NCBI GenBank assembly: GCA_050633545.1
Contig: JBOEGS010000002.1
Span: 620,001 to 684,000, forward strand
Source of the DNA: Litorivita sp050633545
GTDB lineage: Bacteria; Pseudomonadota; Alphaproteobacteria; Rhodobacterales; Rhodobacteraceae
Reading direction: 5' to 3'
Length of the DNA stretch: 64,000 bases
Shown here: in pieces, positions 8,373 to 17,750 of the stretch
Position numbering within the stretch: the first letter of the stretch is position 1
Layout of the letters: each line of letters starts with the position of its first letter
Translations under genes and position numbers: made by a program
Notes under the pieces: generated by a model
What the model was told of the DNA's origin: nothing
Seen by the model: the letters and a program-made list of their open reading frames with translations, nothing else
The model's database searches: none

Positions 8373-9029
8373 ATGAAAGCCATCACCCTGCCCGATATCA
8401 TTCCGCTCTTCCCGCTGCCGAGCGCGCTGTTGCTGCCGCGCTCGCGCCTGCCGCTCAATATCTTCGAGCCGCGCTATCTGGCGATGCTGGAAGACGCGCT
8501 GAAAACGCCGGAGCGGTTGATCGGGATGATCCAGCCCACGTCGCGCCCACCCAACCAGACCGCGCCCGAAGGCAGCACCGGCCTGCACCAAATCGGCTGC
8601 GCAGGGCGCGTGACGCAATTTTCGGAAACCGAAGACGGGCGGTATATGATCACCCTGACGGGCGTATCGCGGTTCCGGCTGACCGAAGAGGTGCAGGGCT
8701 TTACGCCCTACCGCCGCGCGCATGTGGATTGGCAGGATTTTTCTGCCGACCTGGGGCGCGCGGAACATGACACGGGGTTTGACCGCCCTGCGTTCTTGAG
8801 CCTGTTGACGCGGTATTTCGAGGCGCAAAACCTTGATACTGATTGGGACAATCTGGGCGAGGCCGATGATGAATTGTTGATCAATTCCTTGTCGATGATG
8901 CTCGGCTTCGAGCCCGAAGACAAACAGGCGCTGCTTGAGGCGCCGTCGCTTTCTACACGGCGCGAGACGCTGGTGACATTGATCGAATTTTCCCTGCGCG
9001 GCGGGGATGCAGAGGAGATATTGCAATGA
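8373..9029 (+). CDS. LON peptidase substrate-binding domain protein
   Basis: A 218-residue protein made only of the N-terminal (LAN) domain of Lon protease, without ATPase or protease parts. The signature is at the start: LPDIIPLFPLPSALLLPRS, followed by LPLNIFEPRYLAML and GCAGRVTQFSETEDGRYMITLTG. Stand-alone proteins of this kind are common in Proteobacteria; their role is not settled, though substrate or peptide binding is presumed. The last four bases (ATGA) overlap the Trm112 start, so the two are coupled. Confidence 0.9.
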   Translation: MKAITLPDIIPLFPLPSALLLPRSRLPLNIFEPRYLAMLEDALKTPERLIGMIQPTSRPPNQTAPEGSTGLHQIGCAGRVTQFSETEDGRYMITLTGVSRFRLTEEVQGFTPYRRAHVDWQDFSADLGRAEHDTGFDRPAFLSLLTRYFEAQNLDTDWDNLGEADDELLINSLSMMLGFEPEDKQALLEAPSLSTRRETLVTLIEFSLRGGDAEEILQ

Positions 9030-9238
9030 CCGAGCAGGCAGAAAACCCCGAGGCGGCAAGCCATGATGGCGGGTTCGATCCGCATATGCTGGAGGCGCTC
9101 GTGTGCCCGCAAACGCAAGGCCCTTTGGAGTATGACGCCGAGCGGCAGGAGTTGATCAGCCGCACGGCCTATTTGGCCTATCCGATCCGCAACGGCATTC
9201 CGGTGATGTTGATGGATGAGGCGCGCAAGCTCGATTGA
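9026..9238 (+). CDS. Trm112 family protein
   Basis: A 70-residue protein with the Trm112/YcaR fold: MLEALVCPQTQGPLEYD, then ELISRTAYLAYPIRNGIPVMLMDEAR. In eukaryotes Trm112 activates methyltransferases; in bacteria the role is less clear. Only one cysteine (in LVCP) remains of the zinc-binding set seen in other members, which I recall as usual for Rhodobacterales versions. It starts within the stop of the Lon-like gene (ATGA overlap) and ends ten bases before the convergent Ubi-hydroxylase stop. Confidence 0.88.
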   Translation: MTEQAENPEAASHDGGFDPHMLEALVCPQTQGPLEYDAERQELISRTAYLAYPIRNGIPVMLMDEARKLD

Positions 9239-9248
9239 GCGATTGGCG

Positions 9249-10466
9249 TCAGCCGCGCATCAAATCGGGCAAATCACCGGTAAGCCCCGCCGCTTCGCGT
9301 ATCATGCTCCGGCGTATGGAAGGGATGGCATTGACCACGCCCATCCCGATATCGCGCCCGAGCCGCAAAAGCGGATTATCATTTGAAAACAGCTTGTTCG
9401 TCAGGTCCGTTGCCATCGCAAGGCTGGCCGTATCGAACCGGCGCCACGATTGATAGCGGGCCAGAACCATCGGCGAAGCCATATCTTCGCCGCGTCTTCG
9501 GGCCTCGCGCAGCACCTGCACCAATGCGCCGATATCGCGCAGCCCTGCATTGAGCCCCTGACCTGCAATCGGGTGCATCCCGTGGGCGGCATCCCCGACC
9601 AAAGCCAATCTTTCACCCACAAAACGATCCGCGATGGTCAGCGCCAAAGGATAGCTGAACCGTTTTCCCGCCAGCGCAATCTCGCCCAGAAAATCGCCGA
9701 AACGCGGGCGCAGCGCGGCCATATATCCGGCCTCGTCCAAAGCGGTCAAAGCGGCGGCGTTGTCATGGGTTTCGCTCCACACGATTGACGAGCGGTTGCC
9801 GACCAATGGCAATATCGCCAAAGGCCCCTCGGGCATGAAAAATTGGTGCGCAACACCATTATGCGGCAATTCGTGTTCGATCGCGCAAACAAGGGCGGTT
9901 TGCCCGTAATTCCACCCGGTGCGGGTAATGCCCGCCCGCGCCGCCGTGCCCGATCCGCGCCCGTCGCAGCCGACAATGAGCCGTGTGCGGTGGGTCTCGC
10001 CAGTGCCGAACGTCAAGACCGCGTCAGTGGACGAGGTCTCTTGCGCGACGACCTTGCGGCCCGACACTTGGGTGATGCGCGCCTGTGCATCCATCGCATC
10101 CAAGAAGGCCCCGCGTAGGTAGCGGTCCTCCATCATATAGCCCATCGGCCCTTCTTCGATCTCGGCGTGATCGAAATGCAGCCCGAGAGGGGAGGGGCCC
10201 GCACCAGCGTGACCGTCCGACACTTTGATCTCCAGCATCGGCTGCGCATGGGCCTCGATCTGTTGCCAAATACCGATCCGGTCCAACAGGCGCATGGAGG
10301 CATGGGCCAGCGCATAGGCGCGCCCGTCAAACTCTCCTGCGTGCCGGTCCTGCGCGGGCAGGGCATCGATCACGGAGACGGAAAACCCCGCCTGCGCCAA
10401 AGGCAAGGCCAAAGCAGGGCCATTAAGGCCGCCACCGACGATGGCAATATCGCTGTCATATGTCAT
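9249..10466 (-). CDS. UbiH/UbiF/COQ6-family FAD-dependent hydroxylase
   Basis: The 405-residue flavoprotein monooxygenase begins MTYDSDIAIVGGGLNG, a dinucleotide-binding motif for FAD. Later it has the DG motif (IVGCDGRGSGTA) and the second FAD motif LVGDAAHGMHPIAGQGLN. This set and the length match the UbiH/UbiF/UbiL group, which hydroxylates ring carbons of the ubiquinone precursor in the inner membrane. Which ring position it acts on cannot be said. The start at 10466 fits the conserved N-terminus. It diverges from the amidase gene across about 90 bases. Confidence 0.9.
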   Translation of the reverse strand: MTYDSDIAIVGGGLNGPALALPLAQAGFSVSVIDALPAQDRHAGEFDGRAYALAHASMRLLDRIGIWQQIEAHAQPMLEIKVSDGHAGAGPSPLGLHFDHAEIEEGPMGYMMEDRYLRGAFLDAMDAQARITQVSGRKVVAQETSSTDAVLTFGTGETHRTRLIVGCDGRGSGTAARAGITRTGWNYGQTALVCAIEHELPHNGVAHQFFMPEGPLAILPLVGNRSSIVWSETHDNAAALTALDEAGYMAALRPRFGDFLGEIALAGKRFSYPLALTIADRFVGERLALVGDAAHGMHPIAGQGLNAGLRDIGALVQVLREARRRGEDMASPMVLARYQSWRRFDTASLAMATDLTNKLFSNDNPLLRLGRDIGMGVVNAIPSIRRSMIREAAGLTGDLPDLMRG

Positions 10467-10555
10467 GGGCTTCAATATGGGTGCGCGCGCGGGATTGTCC
10501 ATGCGGTTTTGCGCCGCTAGGCTCAACGCCGCAACGAGACAAAAGGGCAGGCAGC

Positions 10556-11887
10556 ATGGCACGAGACTGGCAAGAGATGAGCGCCGCACAAATGGGCCGC
10601 GCCATCGGCCGCGGCGAGGTCGATCCGCGCGAGGTCACGGCGGATATTCTCGATGCGATTGCCGCGCATGAGTTCGGCGCGCGGATTTATGCCCGCCTGA
10701 CGCCTGATCGGGCGATGGCCGAAGCCGAAGCCGCCGCGAAACGCGTCCGCCTTGGTTTGCGCCTCTCGCCGCTCGACGGGGTGCCGGTGTCATGGAAAGA
10801 CCTGTTTGACAGCGCAGGCGTGGCGACCGAAGCAGGCTCGGATTTGCTCAAGGGGCGGGTGCCGACCCGCGACGCCGAAGTGTTGCGCAATGGCTCGGCG
10901 ATGGGTCTGATTTGCCTTGGTAAAACACATATGAGCGAATTGGCATTCTCGGGGTTGGGCTTTAACCCCGTGACCCAAACGCCGCCCTGCGTGAATGATC
11001 CGGGCGCGGTTTCCGGCGGCTCGTCCTCGGGGGCGGCTGCCTCTGTCGCCTTTGGATTGGCCGCAGGGGCCATCGGGTCGGACACCGGCGGATCGGTGCG
11101 CATTCCGGCGGCGTGGAATGATCTGGTCGGGCTGAAAACCACGTCGGGTCGGGTCTCGTTGAAAGGTGTGGTGCCCCTGTGCAAACGCTACGACACGGTC
11201 GGGCCTCTGGCGCGCACGGTGGAGGATGCGGCGCTTTTGCTAGCGGCGATTGAGGGCGCGAAACCCGCCGATTTGCGCGGCGCCACGATCAAAGGCGCGC
11301 GGATTGCGGCGCTGCAAACGGCGGTTTTGGACGAGGTGCGCGGCGCGCCGATGGCCGCCTACCGCTCGGTGATCGAGCGTCTCGAAGACGCCGGCGCAGT
11401 GGTCGAGAAAATCGATGCGCCCGAAGTGGCCCGCGCCCTCGATCAATCGGCCGTCAGCTTCACGGGCGAAGCCTACGGGCTTTGGCGCGAGACGATCGAG
11501 GCGGCACCAGAAAAAATGTATAGCCGGATTTTGGAGCGCTTCCGCTCTGGCGCGCAGTTTTCGGCTGCGGACTATGTGGCGTCTTGGGAAATCCTGTTTG
11601 AATGTCGTGCGCTATGGAACGCGCGGGTGGCGCGATATGATGCGGTGATCTTGCCTTCGGCGCCCATCCTGCCGCCCGATATGGCGCGGCTCGCGGCGGA
11701 TGAAGACTATTATGTCACTGAAAACCTTCTGGCTTTACGCAATACGCGGGTGGGTAACGTGCTTGGGTTATCGGCAATCACCTTGCCCACCGGCGTGCCG
11801 TCTTGCGGCGTGATCTTGATGGGCAAACCGATGGGCGAAGAGGCGCTTTTGCGTCTGGCCTATGCGGCGGAGGCGGCGCTGTCCTAG
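10556..11887 (+). CDS. Amidase (amidase signature family)
   Basis: The 443-residue protein belongs to the amidase-signature enzymes with a Ser-cisSer-Lys triad. The lysine is in GVPVSWKDLF (near residue 80), and the serine-rich signature is in GAVSGGSSSGAAASVAFG followed by AIGSDTGGSVRIPAA. Members hydrolyse amides, among them GatA, indole-acetamide hydrolases and other amide hydrolases. Lack of gatB or gatC nearby and divergence outside the core suggest a catabolic amidase rather than GatA; the substrate is unknown. An ATG at 10556 after GGCAGGCAGC is used. Confidence 0.88.
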   Translation: MARDWQEMSAAQMGRAIGRGEVDPREVTADILDAIAAHEFGARIYARLTPDRAMAEAEAAAKRVRLGLRLSPLDGVPVSWKDLFDSAGVATEAGSDLLKGRVPTRDAEVLRNGSAMGLICLGKTHMSELAFSGLGFNPVTQTPPCVNDPGAVSGGSSSGAAASVAFGLAAGAIGSDTGGSVRIPAAWNDLVGLKTTSGRVSLKGVVPLCKRYDTVGPLARTVEDAALLLAAIEGAKPADLRGATIKGARIAALQTAVLDEVRGAPMAAYRSVIERLEDAGAVVEKIDAPEVARALDQSAVSFTGEAYGLWRETIEAAPEKMYSRILERFRSGAQFSAADYVASWEILFECRALWNARVARYDAVILPSAPILPPDMARLAADEDYYVTENLLALRNTRVGNVLGLSAITLPTGVPSCGVILMGKPMGEEALLRLAYAAEAALS

Positions 11888-12042
11888 GGTCGCTGCGACT
11901 TTTCCGCCACGCTTCACAGGCCTTGGCCGATCAAAATGCCACAAAATCGCCGCCGCCCCCCTCGCCGCGCTGGACTGGAGCGCGCGCGCTGGTGTAGTTT
12001 CGTGTCAAACGGGACGCCAATGATCCCGAAATTGAGGCAGTA

Positions 12043-13221
12043 ATGATGTTCCCCGAGCGGTTTTCGAACCTACCGGCCTATGCGTTTCCGCGTTTGCGGA
12101 GCCTTCTGGACGCCCATGCGCCCGGCGGTGATGTGATGCATATGACCATCGGCGAGCCGCAACACGCCTTTCCCGATTTTGTTCCGACGATATTGGCCGA
12201 AAATATCGCGGGCTTTGCCAAATACCCGCCCAATGACGGATCGCCCAAATTGCTTGAGGCAATCAGCGCATGGCTGAACCGCCGTTTTGATGTCGCCGTG
12301 CCGGATGCGCAGATCATGACACTGAACGGCACGCGCGAGGGGCTTTACAACGCTTTGATGGCGCTTTGCCCCGAGCAAAAGAATGGCAAGACCCCTGTCG
12401 TTTTGATCCCGAACCCGTTTTATCAGGTCTATATGGTTGCCTCGATTGCGGTCGGCGCCGAGCCGGTGTTTGTGCCCGCCACACGGGGCACAGGCTTTTT
12501 GCCCGACTACACCGGATTGCCCAAAGAGGTTCTGGAGCGTGTGGCCGTGGCCTATATATGCACGCCCTCGAACCCCCAAGGCGCGGTCGCCTCGCGCGCC
12601 TACCTCGAAGAGCTGGTCGCTCTGGCCGAGTGTTATGATTTCCAGATTTTCGCCGATGAGTGCTATTCCGAAATCTACCGCGATGCGCCGCCCACCGGCG
12701 CCTTGACCGTTGCGCGTGATCTGGGCGCCGATCCCGAGCGCGTTGTCGTGTTTCACTCCTTGTCCAAACGCTCGAACCTGCCCGGATTGCGGTCGGGTTT
12801 CATGGCGGGCGGGCCGCAAAGCATTGCGCGCGCGCGCCAGTTGCGCGCCTATGCGGGTGCGCCCTTGCCCTTGCCGTTGCAGCGTGTGGCCGAAGCCGCG
12901 TGGCGCGACGAGGCGCATGTGGAGGCATCGCGCGCGCTCTACCAAGAGAAATACACCGTGGCCGACCGCGTTTTCGCGGGGCTGGACGGCTATTTGCCGC
13001 CCGAAGCGGGGTTCTTTTTGTGGCTGCCGGTCGAGGACGGCGAGGCAGCGGCCATGAAAGCATGGACCCAAACCGGCGTGCGCGTCCTTCCGGGGGCATA
13101 TTTGAGCAAAGACACCGGCGCGAATACGCCCGGCAAAAGATACATCCGGGTTGCGATGGTGGCCCCAAAAGACGAGATGGAGCGCGGCCTGACCCGCTTG
13201 CGCGACTGTCTCTATGAATAA
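12043..13221 (+). CDS. dapC: Class I/II aminotransferase, probable succinyldiaminopimelate transaminase
   Basis: The 392-residue fold-type I PLP enzyme shows MTIGEPQH near the N-terminus, the tyrosine/asparagine contacts in YICTPSNPQGAVAS, DECYSEIYRD, and the PLP lysine in HSLSKRSNLPGLRSGF. The alphaproteobacterial DapC type (N-succinyl-LL-2,6-diaminopimelate aminotransferase, lysine and peptidoglycan precursor synthesis) has this length and these motifs, so the name is by family resemblance. The stop overlaps the first possible start of ftsK, so both are probably on one message. Two adjacent ATGs (12043, 12046) are possible starts. Confidence 0.8.
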   Translation: MMFPERFSNLPAYAFPRLRSLLDAHAPGGDVMHMTIGEPQHAFPDFVPTILAENIAGFAKYPPNDGSPKLLEAISAWLNRRFDVAVPDAQIMTLNGTREGLYNALMALCPEQKNGKTPVVLIPNPFYQVYMVASIAVGAEPVFVPATRGTGFLPDYTGLPKEVLERVAVAYICTPSNPQGAVASRAYLEELVALAECYDFQIFADECYSEIYRDAPPTGALTVARDLGADPERVVVFHSLSKRSNLPGLRSGFMAGGPQSIARARQLRAYAGAPLPLPLQRVAEAAWRDEAHVEASRALYQEKYTVADRVFAGLDGYLPPEAGFFLWLPVEDGEAAAMKAWTQTGVRVLPGAYLSKDTGANTPGKRYIRVAMVAPKDEMERGLTRLRDCLYE

Positions 13222-13237
13222 AAAAGGCGAGGCACGA

Positions 13238-16200
13238 ATGGCTTATCAGGCACGCGGACGCGATCCGCTTTTCGACAGCAACATGCAGGCGGCGATTGAA
13301 AAACGCGGCAAGGAACTGCTTGGCCTCGGTTTGGTGTTTGTCGGCCTTCTGGCGGCTGCGATGATCTATTCCTATTCGCCCGATGATCCCAATTTCATGA
13401 TGGCCACCGATGCGCCGGTGCAAAACTGGCTTGGCCGTTTTGGCGCGTCGATTGCGGCGCCCTTGTTGATGATTGTCGGTCTTGGCACTTGGGCCGTGGC
13501 GCTCGTGCTTTTGGCATGGGGATTGCGGTTTGCGTTGCACCGCGGTCAGGACCGTGCCATGGGCCGCGTGATTTTCGCGCCGATCTGGGTGGCGGTTGTG
13601 TCGGTCTATGCGGCCAGCCTGACTCCGGATGATCTTTGGGGGCAGACCCATGATTTTGGCCTGGGCGGTCATTTTGGCGATACGGTGCTCAGCGCGCTTT
13701 TGGTTGCTATTCCCTTCGGAAATGCGTTTGCGGTCAAGGCTTTGTCGCTGCTGAGCTTTGGTGCAACCTTGGCTGTGGGGGCCTTTGTGTTGGGCTTTAC
13801 CAAACCGGAACTGGTCCGCATTGGCCGCTTCCTCTTGGTCGGGTTGATCATGTCCTATGCCATGTTGATGAACGCGCTTGGGCGCGGGGCGAAGGGCGCA
13901 CGCGCTGCCGCCGCGACATTGCAAGAAAAGAATGCCGCCCGCCGTGCCGCCCGCGCCGAGTGGCGCGCCGAAGAGGCCGCATGGTTGGCGCAGCAAGAAG
14001 CCGAAATCGCGGCGCAGCAGCAGGCCTATGCGCATGCTCCGGCCCCTGCTGCGGTCGCGCGCCACGCATACGGATCCGACAACGCCATGCCTTATGGCGC
14101 GGACAGCTATGATGACGACCCGCTTGTCGAAGATATTCGCGCGCCCAAACCCGAAAAACCAAGCCTCTTGTCGCGTATGCCGACCTTGATCAAACGCGCC
14201 GACCCTGCGCCCGAGATGATGCCCGCACCCGAGCTTGTCGAGCCGCAGCCTTTGGCCTTTGAAGACATGGACCCCGCGCAAGGCGACGCACGTATTCGTG
14301 CCAAAATCGCCGATGCGGTGAAAAGCCGTGTGCGCTCTGGCGCGGGTATGACGCCGCCGCCTTCCGCGCCGCTGACCCGTGGGCGCGGCCATGGTCCGCA
14401 GCCGCTTTTGCTCAACACATCGCCCGAAAATGCCCGCGCCGGATTGCCGCCCGAGCCGCCTTTGACTGCCGCCCATATGGCAGCCACGATGACGGCCCCC
14501 GCACCCATGGCGCCCGCTGCGTCCCCGCGCGGACCTTTGTCGATGAACATCGCACCCGCCGCTGTGCCCGCGCCGCAAATGGCCGCCAATCCGGTCGATG
14601 CGCCGCTGCACGAGGCGGTGCCAAGCGAGAGCTATGCCGCCGTAACCCCGCGCACCTATGATGGCGGGTATACCGACGAGATCGCGCCGATCCCCGCCGA
14701 TGCCAATCCTGCGCCCTATCACGATGAAGATCACTACAGCTTTAGCGCGCAGGGCTATGTGCCTGGCGCGGCGGGCACCGATGCGGGGCCGATCCCCGTG
14801 CCCGAGGGCAAAAAGGTCGTCCAACACGCGCCGCGCAAACCGGTGCAAAAATCCACCCGCGCCAAGGCCGAAGCGCAGCCCTCCTTGCAGTTCGACGAAA
14901 GCGCCGCGCAATTTGAGTTGCCGCCGCTGCAGCTTTTGTCGCCCGCACAGCCTTCCGAGCATCATCATCTCTCCGATGAGGCGCTCGAAGAAAATGCGCG
15001 GATGTTGGAAAGCGTTTTGGATGACTACGGCGTTAAAGGCGAGATTGTCTCGGTCCGCCCCGGCCCTGTGGTCACCATGTATGAATTGGAGCCCGCGCCC
15101 GGTTTGAAAGCCTCGCGCGTGATCGGGCTTGCCGACGATATCGCCCGCTCGATGAGCGCCCTTTCGGCCCGTGTATCCACCGTGCCCGGCCGGTCGGTGA
15201 TCGGGATCGAATTGCCCAATGATCACCGCGAGATGGTCAGCTTCCGTGAAATCCTGTCGAGCCGCGAATATGGCGATGGCACGCAAAAACTGCCGCTGGC
15301 CTTGGGCAAGGATATCGGCGGCGATCCCGTTGTCGCCAACCTTGCCAAGATGCCTCACCTGTTGATTGCGGGGACCACCGGTTCGGGGAAATCCGTGGCG
15401 ATCAACACGATGATCCTGTCGCTGCTCTATAAGCTTAGCCCCGAAGAATGCCGGTTGATCATGATCGATCCGAAGATGTTGGAGCTGTCGGTCTATGACG
15501 GCATTCCGCATCTGCTTAGCCCTGTTGTGACCGACCCGAAAAAGGCCGTGGTCGCGCTCAAATGGGTCGTGGGCGAGATGGAAGAACGTTATCGCAAGAT
15601 GTCGAAAATGGGTGTGCGCAACATCGACGGCCACAATGGTCGCGTTGCCGATGCCTTGGCCAAAGGCGAGATGTTCACCCGCACGGTGCAGACCGGATTT
15701 GACGACGAGACCGGCGAGCCGGTGTTCGAAACCGAAGAAACCACACCCGAAAAAATGCCCTATATCGTCGTGATCGTCGACGAGATGGCCGATTTGATGA
15801 TGGTCGCGGGCAAGGAAATCGAAGCCTGCATCCAGCGCCTTGCGCAAATGGCGCGGGCCTCGGGTATCCACTTGATCATGGCGACACAGCGCCCCTCGGT
15901 CGATGTGATCACCGGCACGATCAAGGCCAACTTCCCCACACGGATTTCCTTTCAAGTGACCTCGAAAATCGACAGCCGCACCATTTTGGGCGAAATGGGC
16001 GCCGAGCAACTCTTGGGCATGGGCGATATGCTCTATATGGCGGGCGGGGCACGGATCACGCGGTGCCACGGCCCGTTCGTGTCGGACGAGGAAGTCGAAG
16101 AGGTGGTCAACCACCTCAAATCCTACGGGCCGCCCTCCTATATCGGTGGCGTGGTCGAAGGCCCCGCAGAGGACCGCGAAAGCGATATCGACGCGGTTCT

Positions 16201-16426
16201 GGGCCTCAACACGGGCGGCAATACGGACGGCGAGGATGCGCTGTATGACACCGCCGTGGCGATTGTCATCAAGGACCGCAAATGCTCGACCTCCTATATC
16301 CAACGCAAACTGGCGATCGGATATAACAAGGCGGCGCGTTTGGTCGAGCAGATGGAAGACGAGGGCGTCGTTTCCGCCGCCAACCACGTCGGCAAGCGCG
16401 AAATTCTGGTGCCGGAGCAACATTAA
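13238..16426 (+). CDS. ftsK: DNA translocase FtsK
   Basis: The protein has about 1062 residues. Residues about 20-215 contain four transmembrane helices (from LLGLGLVFVGLLAAAMIY to LLVGLIMSYAMLMNA). A long Ala/Pro-rich low-complexity linker follows (about 220-560). The motor domain has Walker A GTTGSGKS near residue 712, Walker B VVIVDEMADLMM and the conserved ATQRPSVDVITG. The C-terminal gamma winged helix (LYDTAVAIVIKDRKCSTS...) reads KOPS sequences. It pumps chromosome ends across the division septum and activates XerCD at dif. An ATG at 13214 overlapping the dapC stop is also possible; 13238 is preferred because AAAGGCGAGG precedes it. Confidence 0.95.
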   Translation: MAYQARGRDPLFDSNMQAAIEKRGKELLGLGLVFVGLLAAAMIYSYSPDDPNFMMATDAPVQNWLGRFGASIAAPLLMIVGLGTWAVALVLLAWGLRFALHRGQDRAMGRVIFAPIWVAVVSVYAASLTPDDLWGQTHDFGLGGHFGDTVLSALLVAIPFGNAFAVKALSLLSFGATLAVGAFVLGFTKPELVRIGRFLLVGLIMSYAMLMNALGRGAKGARAAAATLQEKNAARRAARAEWRAEEAAWLAQQEAEIAAQQQAYAHAPAPAAVARHAYGSDNAMPYGADSYDDDPLVEDIRAPKPEKPSLLSRMPTLIKRADPAPEMMPAPELVEPQPLAFEDMDPAQGDARIRAKIADAVKSRVRSGAGMTPPPSAPLTRGRGHGPQPLLLNTSPENARAGLPPEPPLTAAHMAATMTAPAPMAPAASPRGPLSMNIAPAAVPAPQMAANPVDAPLHEAVPSESYAAVTPRTYDGGYTDEIAPIPADANPAPYHDEDHYSFSAQGYVPGAAGTDAGPIPVPEGKKVVQHAPRKPVQKSTRAKAEAQPSLQFDESAAQFELPPLQLLSPAQPSEHHHLSDEALEENARMLESVLDDYGVKGEIVSVRPGPVVTMYELEPAPGLKASRVIGLADDIARSMSALSARVSTVPGRSVIGIELPNDHREMVSFREILSSREYGDGTQKLPLALGKDIGGDPVVANLAKMPHLLIAGTTGSGKSVAINTMILSLLYKLSPEECRLIMIDPKMLELSVYDGIPHLLSPVVTDPKKAVVALKWVVGEMEERYRKMSKMGVRNIDGHNGRVADALAKGEMFTRTVQTGFDDETGEPVFETEETTPEKMPYIVVIVDEMADLMMVAGKEIEACIQRLAQMARASGIHLIMATQRPSVDVITGTIKANFPTRISFQVTSKIDSRTILGEMGAEQLLGMGDMLYMAGGARITRCHGPFVSDEEVEEVVNHLKSYGPPSYIGGVVEGPAEDRESDIDAVLGLNTGGNTDGEDALYDTAVAIVIKDRKCSTSYIQRKLAIGYNKAARLVEQMEDEGVVSAANHVGKREILVPEQH

Positions 16427-16448
16427 GCCGCGCCAAAATTTGAAATCG

Positions 16449-16486
16449 AAAGGGTAGCGTTCCATAAAGGGGCGTTGCCCTTTTTC
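16449..16486 (+). terminator. Intrinsic terminator after ftsK
   Basis: An 11-bp imperfect stem (AAAGGGTAGCG with CGTTGCCCTTT, two G-U pairs) and a run of five T lie just after the ftsK stop. Confidence 0.6.
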
Positions 16487-16595
16487 GGTTCTGCGCGCCT
16501 TGTCGCGCATGTGATCGATTGCGAGGTGCGAAAGCCAGATCCGCGCCCTATATAGAGAGAAGTGCAATATTCCGGACCAAAGAAAGGGTCTGCCG

Positions 16596-17207
16596 ATGGT
16601 ATTTTTTTCCGCCCTTCGCGCCGCTGTTCTGGCAGTGCCTGCCGCCTTGATGTTCGCCCTGCCAGCGCAGGCTGACAAGCTGCCTTTGTCGCAAATCTCC
16701 ACCTATCTCAACGCGATGAAAACCGCCCAAGGCGATTTCACCCAGATCAACGACGATGGCACGATCAGCACCGGCAAAATTTACATCAAGCGCCCTGGGC
16801 GTATCCGGTTCGAATACGCACCGCCGCAGGCGCTTTTGGTGTTGGCGTCGGGCGGCGCGGTGGCGGTTCATGACCCCAAAGGGTCGACCGAGACCTATCC
16901 ACTCAACAAAACGCCTTTGTCTTTGATCCTTGCGCAAAATGTCGACCTTGGCCGCGCGAAAATGGTTGTCGGGCATACCTCGGATGGCAAAACCACCACG
17001 GTGCGCGCCCAAGACCCCGAGCATCCCGAATACGGCAGCATTGATCTGGTCTTTACGGATAATCCGGTGCAACTGCGCCAATGGGTGATCCACGACGAAG
17101 GCGGATCGGCGACCACCGTGGTTTTGGGGGAATTGAAATCCGGCGGGGCGCTTGGCAACGGAATTTTCAATATCGAACTGCAAACCCGCAGAGTGAACGA
17201 CCGCTAA
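16596..17207 (+). CDS. lolA: Outer-membrane lipoprotein carrier protein LolA-like
   Basis: The 203-residue protein has a signal peptide (residues 1-25, with cleavage after FALPAQA) and the LolA fold: LSQISTYLNAMKTAQGDFTQ, GKIYIKRPGRIRFEYAPP, then long beta strands. LolA ferries lipoproteins across the periplasm from LolCDE to the outer membrane. The sequence PGRIRFEY is the core family motif. It follows the ftsK terminator and carries its own ribosome-binding site (AAAGGG). The ftsK-lolA order is common in Alphaproteobacteria. A VOC protein gene follows 15 bases downstream, probably on the same transcript. Confidence 0.92.
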   Translation: MVFFSALRAAVLAVPAALMFALPAQADKLPLSQISTYLNAMKTAQGDFTQINDDGTISTGKIYIKRPGRIRFEYAPPQALLVLASGGAVAVHDPKGSTETYPLNKTPLSLILAQNVDLGRAKMVVGHTSDGKTTTVRAQDPEHPEYGSIDLVFTDNPVQLRQWVIHDEGGSATTVVLGELKSGGALGNGIFNIELQTRRVNDR

Positions 17208-17222
17208 GAAAAGGGCCTTTAC

Positions 17223-17639
17223 ATGATTGCCTATGTCACCGTCGGGGCAGATGACATCGCGCTGGCGCGAAGGTTTTACTCGGCGTTTCTGCTGCCACTT
17301 GGTTATGCGCTAAACGAAGGCCCCGAAGGCCTGAGCTACGCGCTGCCCCGAGAGCCGGATCAACCCTTTGCGCCGCCTGATTTCTACGTCAAACCCCCCT
17401 TCGACGGCGGTTCGGCCTCGGCGGGGAACGGTGCGATGACCGCATTCGAGGCGCGCAATCAAAGCCAAGTCCGCGATCTCCACGCTGCGGCGCTTGCTGC
17501 AGGGGGGGCTGACGAGGGTCAGCCGGATTTTCGCGCGTCCTATGGTCCGCGATTTTATGTCGGCTATCTGCGCGACCCTCAAGGAAACAAGATTGCCCTG
17601 TTTTCCAGTAACCCCGATGAGCCTGGACGGGACGGGTAG
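17223..17639 (+). CDS. VOC-family (glyoxalase/bleomycin resistance fold) protein
   Basis: The 138-residue protein shows the paired beta-alpha-beta-beta-beta modules of the vicinal-oxygen-chelate superfamily: MIAYVTVGADDIALARRFY at the start, and GPRFYVGYLRDPQGNKIALFS at the end. The C-terminal DPQGNKI is the typical last strand with a metal-facing position. Members include glyoxalase I, dioxygenases and antibiotic-binding proteins; nothing in the sequence identifies the substrate. The ATG has AAAAGGG nine bases upstream. Confidence 0.85.
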   Translation: MIAYVTVGADDIALARRFYSAFLLPLGYALNEGPEGLSYALPREPDQPFAPPDFYVKPPFDGGSASAGNGAMTAFEARNQSQVRDLHAAALAAGGADEGQPDFRASYGPRFYVGYLRDPQGNKIALFSSNPDEPGRDG

Positions 17640-17750
17640 GGGGTAATCACGCCGCCGTCGCCCGATGCCCAACCACGATATAGACCGCGCGACATGCCGG
17701 CGCGGCCCTTTTTGCCATGCAGGTCTATCGGTGCGGCTGATGACCGTCGA

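Noticed and set aside
11888..11910. Short hairpin GTCG/CGAC with TTTT after the amidase gene
   Set aside because: The stem has only four pairs; too weak to call a terminator.
12800..16702. A 1300-codon open frame antisense to dapC and ftsK
   Set aside because: It follows the codon periodicity of the real plus-strand genes, is very rich in His, Arg and Gly and shows no domain; it is a shadow in GC-rich DNA.
16800..16830. tRNA T-loop-like GGTTCGAATAC
   Set aside because: It lies within lolA coding sequence and no cloverleaf can be drawn.
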